A stretch of DNA of 64,000 nucleotides from NCBI GenBank assembly GCA_900546145.1, contig URBN01000002.1, positions 112,315 through 176,314 of the forward strand, in the 5' to 3' direction. The position numbers were made by a program, and so were the translations under genes. Positions within the stretch are counted from its first letter, which is position 1, and each line of letters begins with the position of its first letter. Positions 49,686-58,914 of this stretch are shown here, piece after piece. Source of the stretch: an uncultured Desulfovibrio sp. GTDB lineage: Bacteria > Desulfobacterota > Desulfovibrionia > Desulfovibrionales > Desulfovibrionaceae. The notes under the pieces are model-generated. The model was given only the letters and a program-made list of their open reading frames with translations. It ran no database searches and was not told the DNA's origin.

Positions 49686-51395
49686 ATGCCGCATACGAAA
49701 TTTGAGGGCCGCAGGCCCCGGACGTCTGGGTACAGAAAAAACGATCGTGAATCCGGAAGACCGGACTGGCGTGGCGCCGGGCGTCCGGGCTTTCAGGATG
49801 ACCGGGCCCCGGATCGCGTGAAAGCCATGCCCGAACACCCCAATTATATGGATGACAGACTGCCATATCCGGGGGCGAAGCCGCTTTTTCCTCCGCTTAC
49901 GCACCGTATTTCCGCCACTCTGGATCAGGGGTTTCTGCGCGCCCTGCGCGGGGTGTGGCCTCTGAACCGTGCGCACAGGGCTTCTCTGGCCGCTGACACG
50001 GCTGCGCTTTCCGAACTTCTGACCGTCAACCGCACCGAGATGCGCAGTCCTTACTGGTCTTCTCCAGCGGCCACGAGCGCCTATCTCTATTATTTTCTGC
50101 CCTGGAACCTGATCCGTCTCTGCCGCCTTTTCTTCGGCCTTGAACTGCCAGCTCCGCGGACGGATGCGCCGTCACTCCTTCTTGACCTCGGCTCCGGTCC
50201 CCTGACTGTTCCTCTGGCCCTCTGGCTGTCGCATCCGGAATGGCGTACCCGCCCTATCGAAGTCGTGGCTGTCGATGCCGCGGGCAGACCTCCGAAGCTT
50301 GGCAGGGATATTCTGCGTCTTCTCTGCGAGGATGCGGGCGTCGAACCCTGGACCGTACATGTGGTTCAGGCTCCCATCGCCCAGGCTGGGCACAGGGCCA
50401 TGGAATTCGTGCGCAAGGGCGCCAGCCCCTGGCTTCTGACTGCGGCCAATGTGCTCAACGAGCTCCCTTCATCCAGAAAGAGCCGTTTCAGTGAGGATGG
50501 TGACGATGAGGACGGAGAGACGGCATCAGCCGGTGCCGGGACGCTGGAAGGAGTGCTGTCTTCGCTGACCACCTTCCTCGACGGGTGTGAGGGGAGCCGG
50601 GGGGCCCGCATGCTCTTCATCGAACCCGGCACACGCCTCGGCGGTCTCACACTCATGAATCTGCGTGCCATAGCCCGGGAAGAGGGCCTTAAGGTCATCG
50701 CTCCCTGTCCTCACGTTTTCGGCTGTCCGCTGGCGCGTCCGGACGAGGACGAGGCAGCGTTCGCTTCCGGCCCTGGTCTGACGAGCCGGCTCGCCGGACG
50801 CACCTGGTGCCACTACACGTTCGACGCCCTGGGCGCTCCCGCCTGGCTTGAAAAGCTTTCCATAGAGGCCGGCCTGCAGAAGGCCAGTCTCTCTCTGGCC
50901 GTGCTCGAGCTCGGCCCAGGCGATGAGGAGCCGGAGGATGAAGATACAGAGGGAGATAGAGACGCCCCCTCTGCTCCTGAAAACGGTGGCAGGATAGCCT
51001 GCCGCGTCATCTCGCAGCCTTTCCGCGTTCCCGGCCTGAAGGGGGCGGCGCGTTATGCGTGCAGCGCCAGAGGCCTCCTGCTCCTTGAAGACGCAGCCCA
51101 TGTGCCGGATGGGAGCTTCCTCGAAATCACCCTGCCGTCTTCCCCTGCCCGTGACAACCGCAGCGGCGCTTTCATCGTGAGGGCGGACGGAGGAGGAAAA
51201 AAATCAGGAGACGCCCCCGGAGAAAGCCGTGGGGAACGGAGGGAAAAGCCCTCATATTCTTTCGGGAAGGATATGAAAAAAAGTTTTCCCGGCACTCCCG
51301 GGTCCCGATCCGGGACGGACCGCGGGCGTGCGCCCCGCAGGGAAGAGCGGTCCGGAGGAGGCCGGGACGGAAAAAGACGTTTTTATCATGGATAA
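49686..51395 (+). CDS. Rsm22/METTL17-like protein with basic disordered ends
   Basis: A 569-residue protein; ATG 49686 follows GGAGG by 5 bases, just after the preceding stop. The first 60 residues are Arg/Gly/Asp-rich and the last 60 are basic (GTDRGRAPRREERSGGG). The centre has a SAM-type motif (LLDLGSGPLTVPLALWL) and WCHYTFDALGAPAWLEKLS and ASLSLAVLEL, which resemble the Rsm22 small-ribosomal-subunit family. Acidic linkers are inserted at about 265 and 420. Likely an RNA or ribosome assembly factor; methyltransferase activity is unproven. Confidence 0.65.
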   Translation: MPHTKFEGRRPRTSGYRKNDRESGRPDWRGAGRPGFQDDRAPDRVKAMPEHPNYMDDRLPYPGAKPLFPPLTHRISATLDQGFLRALRGVWPLNRAHRASLAADTAALSELLTVNRTEMRSPYWSSPAATSAYLYYFLPWNLIRLCRLFFGLELPAPRTDAPSLLLDLGSGPLTVPLALWLSHPEWRTRPIEVVAVDAAGRPPKLGRDILRLLCEDAGVEPWTVHVVQAPIAQAGHRAMEFVRKGASPWLLTAANVLNELPSSRKSRFSEDGDDEDGETASAGAGTLEGVLSSLTTFLDGCEGSRGARMLFIEPGTRLGGLTLMNLRAIAREEGLKVIAPCPHVFGCPLARPDEDEAAFASGPGLTSRLAGRTWCHYTFDALGAPAWLEKLSIEAGLQKASLSLAVLELGPGDEEPEDEDTEGDRDAPSAPENGGRIACRVISQPFRVPGLKGAARYACSARGLLLLEDAAHVPDGSFLEITLPSSPARDNRSGAFIVRADGGGKKSGDAPGESRGERREKPSYSFGKDMKKSFPGTPGSRSGTDRGRAPRREERSGGGRDGKRRFYHG

Positions 51396-51424
51396 TTTTC
51401 TGCTCCGGTGCTATATGCTCCCGT

Positions 51425-51455
51425 GCCTCTTATAAAGTTATAAAGAGGCCTTTTT
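51425..51455 (+). terminator. Rho-independent terminator before nrdJ
   Basis: GCCTCTT/AAGAGGC stem with an AT loop and CTTTTT after it. It separates the Rsm22-like gene from nrdJ. Confidence 0.75.
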
Positions 51456-51478
51456 AAGAAAGATAAGGAAACGCCGTC

Positions 51479-53803
51479 ATGTCACTGAAAATGCCTGAAA
51501 ATCTTCCTTCTCCCGAGTTTTCCCAGAATGCTGAGGTCGTCCTCGCCAAGCGCTACCGCCGCTGGGACGCGTACGGCGAGCATCAGGAAAGCACCAGGGA
51601 GATGTTCTGGCGCGTGGCGTCGGCCATCGCCGAAGAAGAGGGGAAGTACGCAAAATCCCCGTACACGCCAGAAGAACTCGCGGAGATTTTCTACAGGCTC
51701 ATGACATCGCGCCGTTTCCTGCCGAACTCTCCTACGCTCATGAACGCGGGCACGCCGCTCTGCCAGCTTGCAGCCTGCTTTGTGCTTCCTGTGGGAGATT
51801 CCATTGAGGAAATCTTTGACGCCGTGAAATTTGCGGCGATGATCCACAAGTCCGGTGGCGGCACCGGCTTTGCCTTTTCGCGTCTGCGCCCGCGTAACAG
51901 CCGGGTGGGAACCACAGGCGGCGTGGCTTCCGGCCCTGTCTCGTTTCTGAAAATCTTCAATACGGCCACCGAGCAGATTAAGCAGGGCGGAAAGAGGCGA
52001 GGCGCCAACATGGGTATCCTCCGTGTGGATCACCCTGACATCCTCGAATTCATCAACGCCAAGCAGAAAGAAAACGAATTCAATAACTTCAATCTGTCCG
52101 TCGGCCTGACGGAAGCGTTCATGGACGCCGTGGAAAGGCGCGCGGATTATGAGCTCATTGACCCGCATACGAAAAAGGCCGTGGGAACGCTCAACGCAGG
52201 AGAGGTTTTCGACCTTCTTGTCAAAGACGCCTGGAAGAGCGGAGATCCCGGCATTGTCTTTCTGGATCGCATCAACCGCGACAATCCCACGCCGGAACAG
52301 GGTGAAATCGAAAGCACCAATCCCTGCGGCGAGCAGCCGCTTCTGCCCTACGAGGCCTGCAATCTCGGCTCTCTCAACCTTGCCCTTTTCGTGAATCAGG
52401 ACCGGAATCCTGCTTGCGATCCGCTGGAAGACGGCGTGAACTGGGAAGAACTGCGGGAAACCATAAACCTGGCCGTTCGCTTCCTCGACAACGTCATCGA
52501 TGCTTCCCGCTATCCGCTGACGCAGATTGACGAGAAAGTGCGCCAGAACCGTAAAATCGGCCTCGGCATCATGGGTTTTGCGGATCTTCTCTACCAGCTC
52601 GGCATCCCTTATGACAGCGAACAGGGACTTGCCATGGCCGAGCGTGTCATGGGCTTCGTCAACGAAGAAGGACACAGAGCGTCACAGAAGCTGGCTGAGG
52701 AGCGCGGGCCGTTCCCGGCGTTTGCCGCGTCAGTCTTTCCGGGACGCGGTGTGGCACCTATGCGTAACGCAACAGTGACGACCATAGCTCCCACGGGCAC
52801 GCTTTCCATCATTGGCGGCTGTTCGTCAGGTATCGAGCCGCTTTTTGCCCTGAGCTTTACCCGCAATGTCATGGACGGCCAGAAGCTCACGGAAGTGAAT
52901 CCCTATTTCGAAAAGACCGTGGCCGATGCCGGGCTCGACACCCCCGGGCTGATGGAGGAAGTCGCTTCCAGGGGCAACGTGCAGAATCTGTCTGCCCTGC
53001 CCGAGAAAATCCGCCGTGTCTTTGTGACCGCTATGGACATCGCCCCTCTCTGGCATGTGCGTATGCAGGCTGCTTTCCAGCGTCATACGGACAACGCCGT
53101 GTCCAAGACGGTCAACCTGCCAAACAGTGCCACGGAGGACGACATCCGTGAAGTTTACTGGCTGGCCTGCAGGGAAGGCTGCAAAGGCGTCACCGTCTAC
53201 CGCGATGGCTGCCGTTCCGTGCAGGTTCTGGCCACGGGGGCGGAACAGAAGAAGATGGACGGACAGAATGACGGGAACGCGGCCGTAGGAACGCAGGAAG
53301 TATCTGAGCACAGTCCCGCGCCCGGGAACGGGGAAGGCGGACGTGTGGCAGTTCGCAAGCGTCCCGAGATTATGTACGGCTTTACCCAGAAGGTGCCGAC
53401 AGGACTCGGCACCATGTATCTCACTGTCAATGAGCTTGACGGAAAGCCTTTTGAGGTCTTCGCGACCATTGGCAAAAGCGGCCATTCGACGACGGCCAAG
53501 GCCGAGGCCATAGGCAGGCTGGTAAGCCTGGCCCTGCGTTCGGGTATTGACGTGAGAGCCGTCGTAGTGCAGCTGCGGGGTATAGGCGGCGAACATCCCG
53601 TCTTCCGCCGCAAGGGCATGCTTCTCTCCATTCCTGACGCCATCGCCTGGGTTCTTGAGAGCCATTACATGAAAGATGATCCCTACACTGGTGGCGTTTC
53701 GGATCTGGAAAACAGGCCCCGCTGTCCGGAATGCGGCGGCGAGCTCGTGCTTTCTGAAGGTTGCATGTACTGCCCCCAGTGCGGATATTCCCGCTGCGGA
53801 TAG
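51479..53803 (+). CDS. nrdJ: Class II (adenosylcobalamin-dependent) ribonucleotide reductase
   Basis: A 774-residue reductase that makes deoxynucleotides using a B12 radical. RRFLPNSPTLMNAGTPLCQL, SGGGTGFAFSRLRP, STNPCGEQPLLPYEACNLG and APTGTLSIIGGCSSG supply the active-site Cys and radical-pathway regions; no N-terminal ATP-cone is seen. The C-terminus has a CxxC...CxxC zinc ribbon (CPECGGEL, CPQCGYSRCG). Only 83 bases lie upstream, with no cobalamin riboswitch apparent. Confidence 0.95.
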   Translation: MSLKMPENLPSPEFSQNAEVVLAKRYRRWDAYGEHQESTREMFWRVASAIAEEEGKYAKSPYTPEELAEIFYRLMTSRRFLPNSPTLMNAGTPLCQLAACFVLPVGDSIEEIFDAVKFAAMIHKSGGGTGFAFSRLRPRNSRVGTTGGVASGPVSFLKIFNTATEQIKQGGKRRGANMGILRVDHPDILEFINAKQKENEFNNFNLSVGLTEAFMDAVERRADYELIDPHTKKAVGTLNAGEVFDLLVKDAWKSGDPGIVFLDRINRDNPTPEQGEIESTNPCGEQPLLPYEACNLGSLNLALFVNQDRNPACDPLEDGVNWEELRETINLAVRFLDNVIDASRYPLTQIDEKVRQNRKIGLGIMGFADLLYQLGIPYDSEQGLAMAERVMGFVNEEGHRASQKLAEERGPFPAFAASVFPGRGVAPMRNATVTTIAPTGTLSIIGGCSSGIEPLFALSFTRNVMDGQKLTEVNPYFEKTVADAGLDTPGLMEEVASRGNVQNLSALPEKIRRVFVTAMDIAPLWHVRMQAAFQRHTDNAVSKTVNLPNSATEDDIREVYWLACREGCKGVTVYRDGCRSVQVLATGAEQKKMDGQNDGNAAVGTQEVSEHSPAPGNGEGGRVAVRKRPEIMYGFTQKVPTGLGTMYLTVNELDGKPFEVFATIGKSGHSTTAKAEAIGRLVSLALRSGIDVRAVVVQLRGIGGEHPVFRRKGMLLSIPDAIAWVLESHYMKDDPYTGGVSDLENRPRCPECGGELVLSEGCMYCPQCGYSRCG

Positions 53804-53834
53804 GGCGCTGGCGGGACAGAAATACGGATACACG

Positions 53835-54335
53835 ATGAGATGGGTTACGCATCAGGTGGGCGCGCTCGGCGCGGGCCTGCTTCTTCACCTCCCCCTGGCG
53901 GGTCTCGCGGCCTGCGTTGTGGGAGGCATTCTTCCCGATGTCTTTGATCAGAAACTGGCGGGCCTCTTCCGAAACCGTCAGAAGGCCTTCAATAATATCC
54001 ACCGCGGTTTTACGCACTGGCCTGGGCTCTGGCTCGGCCTGCTGCTTGCTGTATGTGTTTTTCTGCCCGCGGGTCCCTATGGGGCAGCCAGGGCCGTGTG
54101 CTTCGGAGCCACCGTGGGCGGGCTGAGCCATGTGGTTCTGGATATGATGACGCCGCAGGGCATTCCTCTTCTGCCCTTTACGCGGAAGAACCGGTTCTCC
54201 CTGCATCTGTGCAAGACGGGCAGTATCGGCGAGTACGCTTTCTGTGCGGCCATGATCGCGGCCATGGTCGTCTTTCTCAGGGGCGACATCTCGGATCAGG
54301 CTGAAGCCATCATGCGTCTTGTGTTCCGGGCCTGA
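53835..54335 (+). CDS. YdjM-like membrane-bound metal-dependent hydrolase (DUF457)
   Basis: A 166-residue membrane protein starting MRWVTHQ. H/D-rich sites: VTHQVGALG, GGILPDVFDQ, HRGFTHWPG and GGLSHVVLDMMTPQG, which fit the metal ligands of the DUF457/YdjM family, between three to four hydrophobic helices. The substrate is unknown. It starts 31 bases after nrdJ and ends 3 bases before the convergent tatD stop. Confidence 0.82.
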   Translation: MRWVTHQVGALGAGLLLHLPLAGLAACVVGGILPDVFDQKLAGLFRNRQKAFNNIHRGFTHWPGLWLGLLLAVCVFLPAGPYGAARAVCFGATVGGLSHVVLDMMTPQGIPLLPFTRKNRFSLHLCKTGSIGEYAFCAAMIAAMVVFLRGDISDQAEAIMRLVFRA

Positions 54336-54338
54336 GAC

Positions 54339-55178
54339 TTACTCCTCGAGTCTGAAGAGCGTTTCTGCGTTTCTGCCGCACTGCCGCCAGAGTTTTTCGG
54401 GGGTTGTTCCGCGGCACTCGGCCAGAGTGCGGATAGTGAAGACCGTATAGGCAGGTTCGTTGCGTGTTCCCCGCCACGGCACTGGTGAGAGATAGGGGCA
54501 GTCGGTTTCCATGAGCAGCCGGTCTTCGGGAATGAACGGAACGGCTTCCCTCGTCTGCGGATTGTTTTTAAAGGTTACAGTGCCGCCGAGAGCCACGTAC
54601 CAGCCGTTCTTCACGATACGCTGAACGAGGTCCGGGCCGCCGCCGAAACAGTGCCAGACGAGCGGCCGGCCGCCGAAGTTCTCGCTTTCGAGAATGGACA
54701 GCGTGTCCTCCTCCGCGTCACGGCAGTGGATGGCGACGGGGATATCCAGTTCTCTGGCAAGACCGAGCTGGGCGCGGAACACCGCTTTCTGCACGTCGTG
54801 CGGGGTGCATTCCGGATCGGGGCGTGAATAATCCAGGCCTATTTCACCGATGGCCCGGATGCGTGGGGTTTCCCGGATGTGGGTACGGATGAGAGCGAGT
54901 GTTTCCGGACTGAAAGATCCCGCGTCATCGGGATGAACGCCCAGGAGGAAGAAGACCTCAGGGTGATCCCTGAAAAGTTCTGCGTCCCTGGGAAATTCGG
55001 CGGGGTTGAGAAAGACATTGGCGATGCGGGAGACGCCGCACTGCGCAGCACGCTTCAAGACTTCTCCGAGGTCTTCGCTGAAAGCCGGATCGTTCAGATG
55101 GGCGTGCGTGTCGATACCTCCGGCGGGAAGAGCGCAGGAGAGGGGATCAATACGCGGCGTTTTTTTATGTTTGGACAT
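54339..55178 (-). CDS. tatD: TatD-family metal-dependent DNase
   Basis: A 279-residue TIM-barrel nuclease. Metal ligands: IDTHAHLND, LGVHPDDAG, IGEIGLDYSRPD, AIHCRDAEED, WHCFGGG and METDCPYLSPVP. These enzymes act on DNA ends and D-aminoacyl-tRNA in some species. The gene stands alone on the minus strand, convergent with the YdjM-like gene. Confidence 0.93.
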   Translation of the reverse strand: MSKHKKTPRIDPLSCALPAGGIDTHAHLNDPAFSEDLGEVLKRAAQCGVSRIANVFLNPAEFPRDAELFRDHPEVFFLLGVHPDDAGSFSPETLALIRTHIRETPRIRAIGEIGLDYSRPDPECTPHDVQKAVFRAQLGLARELDIPVAIHCRDAEEDTLSILESENFGGRPLVWHCFGGGPDLVQRIVKNGWYVALGGTVTFKNNPQTREAVPFIPEDRLLMETDCPYLSPVPWRGTRNEPAYTVFTIRTLAECRGTTPEKLWRQCGRNAETLFRLEE

Positions 55179-55389
55179 AGCTGTGCCTCCGCGCTTCTCC
55201 TACCAGTTTAGGCTGTCCCTAACAACGTGTTTCCCTTCTCCGGCCCTGCTTGAAAGCACTGGCCCGCTTTGGTAGTCTGACAGAGTTCGGAATGGCGGAA
55301 ATACGGCCTGGCCGGTATTTCCTTCCCGGTTCAAACCTTAGGCCGGCGCCCCGCCGTCACGGCGCGTACGTCCTGGCTTCGGAGGAACA

Positions 55390-56355
55390 ATGCATTTACG
55401 TAAACGCGTCCTGGTTACCGGCGGCTCAGGATTTCTGGGTTCTCACCTCTGTGCCCGCCTTCTTGAAATGGGTGACGAGGTTCTGTGCGTGGACAATTTC
55501 TTCTCCAGCGACAGGGCCAATGTCGAAGAATTTCTGGACAACAGGCGCTTTGAACTTTTGCGGCACGACGTTACCTTCCCGCTGTATGTGGAAGTGGACG
55601 AAATTTATAACCTGGCCTGTCCCGCTTCTCCCGTGCACTACCAGCACGATCCCGTGCAGACCATTAAGACGTGCGTGAACGGGGCCACAAACATGCTCGG
55701 CCTCGCCAAACGCTGTGGAGCACGGATTTACCAGGCTTCGACGAGCGAGGTGTACGGCGATCCCGATGTCCATCCTCAGACCGAGGACTACTGGGGACAC
55801 GTCAACCCGAACGGAATCCGTTCCTGCTACGATGAGGGCAAGCGCTGCGCCGAAGCCATGTTCTTCTCGTACTGGCGCCAGCATCATCTTCCGATCAAGG
55901 TTGGGCGCATCTTCAATACCTACGGCCCGAAAATGCTCCCGAACGACGGACGCGTGGTGTCCAACTTTATAGTACAGGCACTGCAGAACCATCCAATCAG
56001 CATTTACGGGGACGGCTCTCAGACCCGTTCCTTCTGTTACGTGGACGATCTCATCGAGTGCATGGTTCGCTTTATGGCTTCTCCCGAAGACTTCGTCGGT
56101 CCCATGAACATGGGCAACCCCGGCGAGTTTACCATCAAAGAACTGGCCGAGAAGATCATCGATCTGACAGGCAGTTCTTCGAAAATCGTGTATGAACCGC
56201 TTCCCGGAGACGATCCCAAACAGCGCAGGCCCAATATTGACCTCGCCCGGAAGATGCTCGGCTGGGAGCCCAAGGTGAAGCTCGATGATGGTCTGAAGAA
56301 AACAATTCCTTATTTTGAAAAGCTCCTGAAAGATGGGATGCTGAAAGGATGTTAG
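55390..56355 (+). CDS. UDP-glucuronate decarboxylase (UXS-type)
   Basis: A 321-residue SDR enzyme that forms UDP-xylose from UDP-glucuronate. VTGGSGFLGSHLCARLL (NAD loop), NLACPASPVHYQHDPVQTIK, TSEVYGDPDVHPQTEDYWG and active-site YDEGK are diagnostic of UXS rather than other epimerases. It is a single gene; the downstream 220 bases carry an RNA-like scar. It probably supports surface polysaccharide synthesis. Confidence 0.93.
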   Translation: MHLRKRVLVTGGSGFLGSHLCARLLEMGDEVLCVDNFFSSDRANVEEFLDNRRFELLRHDVTFPLYVEVDEIYNLACPASPVHYQHDPVQTIKTCVNGATNMLGLAKRCGARIYQASTSEVYGDPDVHPQTEDYWGHVNPNGIRSCYDEGKRCAEAMFFSYWRQHHLPIKVGRIFNTYGPKMLPNDGRVVSNFIVQALQNHPISIYGDGSQTRSFCYVDDLIECMVRFMASPEDFVGPMNMGNPGEFTIKELAEKIIDLTGSSSKIVYEPLPGDDPKQRRPNIDLARKMLGWEPKVKLDDGLKKTIPYFEKLLKDGMLKGC

Positions 56356-56377
56356 CGCCGTTGCCCTTGAAAAGTGA

Positions 56378-56464
56378 GCCGTCGCATTCTTGTGACTTTA
56401 GCCATGAGTAAGGCGGCGCCAATATAAGCCACAGTCAAATACTCCCGCCTATAGAGGCGGGAGT
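56378..56464 (+). mobile_element. Possible relic of an IS200/IS605-type right end
   Basis: A nested structure: outer stem GCCGTC/GGCGGC (56378, 56412), inner stem CTTGTG/CATGAG around ACTTTAGC (56389-56408), then AACAGTC-like linker and a 10-bp palindrome ACTCCCGCCT/AGGCGGGAGT (56441-56464). From memory, right ends of tnpB-bearing elements carry a tGTGaCTTTAGcCATGAG-type hairpin and a nearby palindrome. No tnpA or tnpB frame exists in the surrounding DNA, so it would be a solo end. The palindrome may also act as a terminator for the UXS gene. Confidence 0.4.
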
Positions 56465-56576
56465 CTTCTGGGCGGGATGATAAAAACATCTATAACCACT
56501 TGTATTACTGGCGCGGACTCTGTAATTCAGAAAATAGGTAAAGAGGGCTCTGCCCTCAGATTCAGGAGGCTTCTCA

Positions 56577-57041
56577 ATGAAGGAAATCAAGAAGATTCTC
56601 TGTGCTGTCGATCTTGCCGAGTATAGCGCTCAGGTGGCCGAATATGCCACGCTCCTCGCCGGAGCTTGCCATGCCAGCGTGCTCGCTATCTACACGGCGC
56701 CGTCTCTGAGCCAGTACGTGGGCTTCCATGTCCCGCCGACGACCATTGAGAATTTTGTCGGTGAGATTGTAACCGGTGCCGAGCAGGGAATGGCCGATTT
56801 TGTCGAGGAGAATTTCAAAGGCGTTGAAGCTGAAGGCCGCGTTGTCGTTGGCTATGCCGCCGAGGAAATCCTGAAGACGGCCGTGAAGGAAAACTGCGAC
56901 CTCATTGTTATGGGGACGCACGGACGCAAGGGAATTGATCGCATCCTGTTTGGATCCGTTGCAGAAAAGGTTGTGAAGAGGTCCCCTGTGCCTGTCCTGA
57001 CCATCCGGCCGCACGCTGCTTCTGGAACGGATGGCAAGTAA
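56577..57041 (+). CDS. Universal stress protein, UspA family
   Basis: A 154-residue nucleotide-binding-type Usp: KKILCAVDLAEYSAQV at the start and the ATP-type motif GTHGRKGIDRILFGSVAEKVVKRSPVPVL near the end (G-x2-G-x9-G(S)). It is a single cistron: AGGAGG ribosome site and a terminator 30 bases after the stop. Confidence 0.92.
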   Translation: MKEIKKILCAVDLAEYSAQVAEYATLLAGACHASVLAIYTAPSLSQYVGFHVPPTTIENFVGEIVTGAEQGMADFVEENFKGVEAEGRVVVGYAAEEILKTAVKENCDLIVMGTHGRKGIDRILFGSVAEKVVKRSPVPVLTIRPHAASGTDGK

Positions 57042-57070
57042 CCCCGGAAGCTGACCTTTGTCATTATAGG

Positions 57071-57101
57071 AACCGCCTCCACGAGGGGGCGGTTCTTTTT
57101 T
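57071..57101 (+). terminator. Rho-independent terminator after usp
   Basis: AACCGCCTCC/GGGGGCGGTT stem (loop ACGA) followed by CTTTTTT. Confidence 0.85.
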
Positions 57102-57124
57102 CTGAAAAATCGTCTGGAGGTTTT

Positions 57125-58249
57125 ATGCTCGAAGATTTTGTCCGGCCCGAGATCAGGGCGCTCGAAGCCTATGTGCCGGGGCGTTCCATTGAGGAAATCC
57201 GGCAGGAATACGGAATAGAGAAGGTCATCAAGATGGCCAGCAACGAAAACCCGCTTGGCACGTCACCGCTGGTGCAGGAAGTTCTTGCCCGTCATGCAGG
57301 GGAGGCATTCCGCTATCCTGCGGGAGGCAATCCCCGTCTTGTGAAGGCCATCGCCCGCTATCTCGGCCTGCCTGAATCGCGCATTGCCGTGGGCAACGGA
57401 TCCGATGAGATCATTGACATGATCATCCGCATCATGACCACACCCGGCCGGGACAATATCGTCTGTTTCGAGCCATGCTTCTCTCTCTACCCGATTCAGA
57501 GTCTCATCAACGGCGTTGAGGTCAGACGCGAGCCCCTGCCTTCCGATTTTGTTTTCGACTTCGACAAGCTGTACGCCCATGTAGATGAAAACACGCGGCT
57601 CGTTTTTGTAACCGCGCCTGACAATCCCTCCGGCTACTGTCCGAAGCCCGATGAAATCCGCAGGCTGGCGGAGAAACTCCCCGGGGACTGCCTCCTTGTT
57701 GTTGACGAGGCGTACATTCATTTTGCCGCTGAAGAGGGCGAGACAGAGGCTGACTGGTCGCTCCTGCGGCAGAAGGACGTTCCCGCCAACGTGGCATTCA
57801 TCCGGACGTTTTCCAAATGCTATGGTCTGGCCGGCCTGCGTATCGGTGTTGGTATTCTCCCCGAATTCCTTGCCAGCTATTACTGGCGGGCCCGCCTGCC
57901 TTTCTCCGTCAACATCCTCGCTGAGGAAGCCGCTATCACGGCTCTTGAGGATGATGTGTTCAGGCAGGAGACGATTGAGACCGTGCGGAAAGGGCGCAAG
58001 GAGCTGAGTCTGGCTCTTACGGAGATGGGCTGCACCGTGTATCCGAGCCGCGCCAACTTTCTCATGTTTACGCCCCCGGCCGGGCACCCCGCGCTTGAAC
58101 TTTATGAAGCACTGCTCCGGCGTGGCGTGATTGTCCGGGCTCTTAAAAGCTACGAAATGCCGCAGAATATCCGCGTAAGCATCGGCAGTCCTGAGGAGAA
58201 CAAAATTTTCCTGAAGGCCACGCGCGAAATTCTTGGCGGAGGGCGCTGA
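57125..58249 (+). CDS. hisC: Histidinol-phosphate aminotransferase
   Basis: A 374-residue class I/II PLP aminotransferase. MASNENPLGTSPL, GNGSDEIIDMI, DNPSGY, VVDEAYIHF and the PLP lysine in RTFSKCYGLAGLRIG are the HisC signature set. It acts in histidine synthesis and can also make Phe/Tyr. Its TGA overlaps the cmk ATG. Confidence 0.94.
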   Translation: MLEDFVRPEIRALEAYVPGRSIEEIRQEYGIEKVIKMASNENPLGTSPLVQEVLARHAGEAFRYPAGGNPRLVKAIARYLGLPESRIAVGNGSDEIIDMIIRIMTTPGRDNIVCFEPCFSLYPIQSLINGVEVRREPLPSDFVFDFDKLYAHVDENTRLVFVTAPDNPSGYCPKPDEIRRLAEKLPGDCLLVVDEAYIHFAAEEGETEADWSLLRQKDVPANVAFIRTFSKCYGLAGLRIGVGILPEFLASYYWRARLPFSVNILAEEAAITALEDDVFRQETIETVRKGRKELSLALTEMGCTVYPSRANFLMFTPPAGHPALELYEALLRRGVIVRALKSYEMPQNIRVSIGSPEENKIFLKATREILGGGR

Positions 58250-58914
58250 TGGCTAATCAGCCTTTTATTGTCACTCTCGACGGCCCGGCCGGCGTTGGAA
58301 AAACGACGCTGGCCAGGGGCGTTGCTGCGAAACTTGGCGTTGCATATCTTGACACCGGAGCCATGTTCCGCACGCTCGGCCTGAAATTCGGGGAAGAAGT
58401 GGACAGGACAGATCACCTCGAGCTCGCCGAAAAGGCCAGAGGACTGCGCTTTGAGCTGACAGGCTGCGGTGCGGAAACCGTGCTCTACTGCAACGGAAAA
58501 GCTGTCGGGCCGGAAATCCGTACCGAGGAGGTTGGCATGCTGGCCGCCAGAGTGGGCGCCGTGCCGGAAATCCGCGAGGTGCTCAAGGAGCAGCAGCGCC
58601 GCATCGGTGCTGCCACGTCTCTCGTGGCAGAAGGCCGCGACATGGGAACAGTGGTTTTTCCCGGCGCCCCTTTCAAGTTCTTCCTGGACGCCTCTCCAGA
58701 AGTCCGCGCCGGCCGCCGCCTGAAAGATCTGGAGAAAATGGGACAGAAAGTGGATTTTGAGGAACTCGTCCGCGAAATACGTGATCGGGACAGCATGGAC
58801 CGAAACCGCCCCGTGGCCCCTCTGAAACCAGCGGATGACGCCATCATCATCGATACCTCAGCCCTGGATATTGATGGCGTCCTCGCCGCCATACTGGGAA
58901 AAATCAATGTCTGA
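58249..58914 (+). CDS. cmk: Cytidylate kinase
   Basis: A 221-residue P-loop kinase phosphorylating CMP and dCMP. VTLDGPAGVGKTTLARGVA (P-loop), YLDTGAMFRTLG, LVAEGRDMGTVVFPGAPFKFFLDAS and RDSMDRNRPVAPLKPADDA are conserved. It overlaps hisC by one base and thiM by 8 bases, forming a hisC-cmk-thiM unit. Confidence 0.96.
   Translation: MANQPFIVTLDGPAGVGKTTLARGVAAKLGVAYLDTGAMFRTLGLKFGEEVDRTDHLELAEKARGLRFELTGCGAETVLYCNGKAVGPEIRTEEVGMLAARVGAVPEIREVLKEQQRRIGAATSLVAEGRDMGTVVFPGAPFKFFLDASPEVRAGRRLKDLEKMGQKVDFEELVREIRDRDSMDRNRPVAPLKPADDAIIIDTSALDIDGVLAAILGKINV

Noticed and set aside
51396..51478. Cobalamin riboswitch upstream of nrdJ
   Set aside because: Only 83 bases are available, and they hold a terminator; no B12-box-like sequence.
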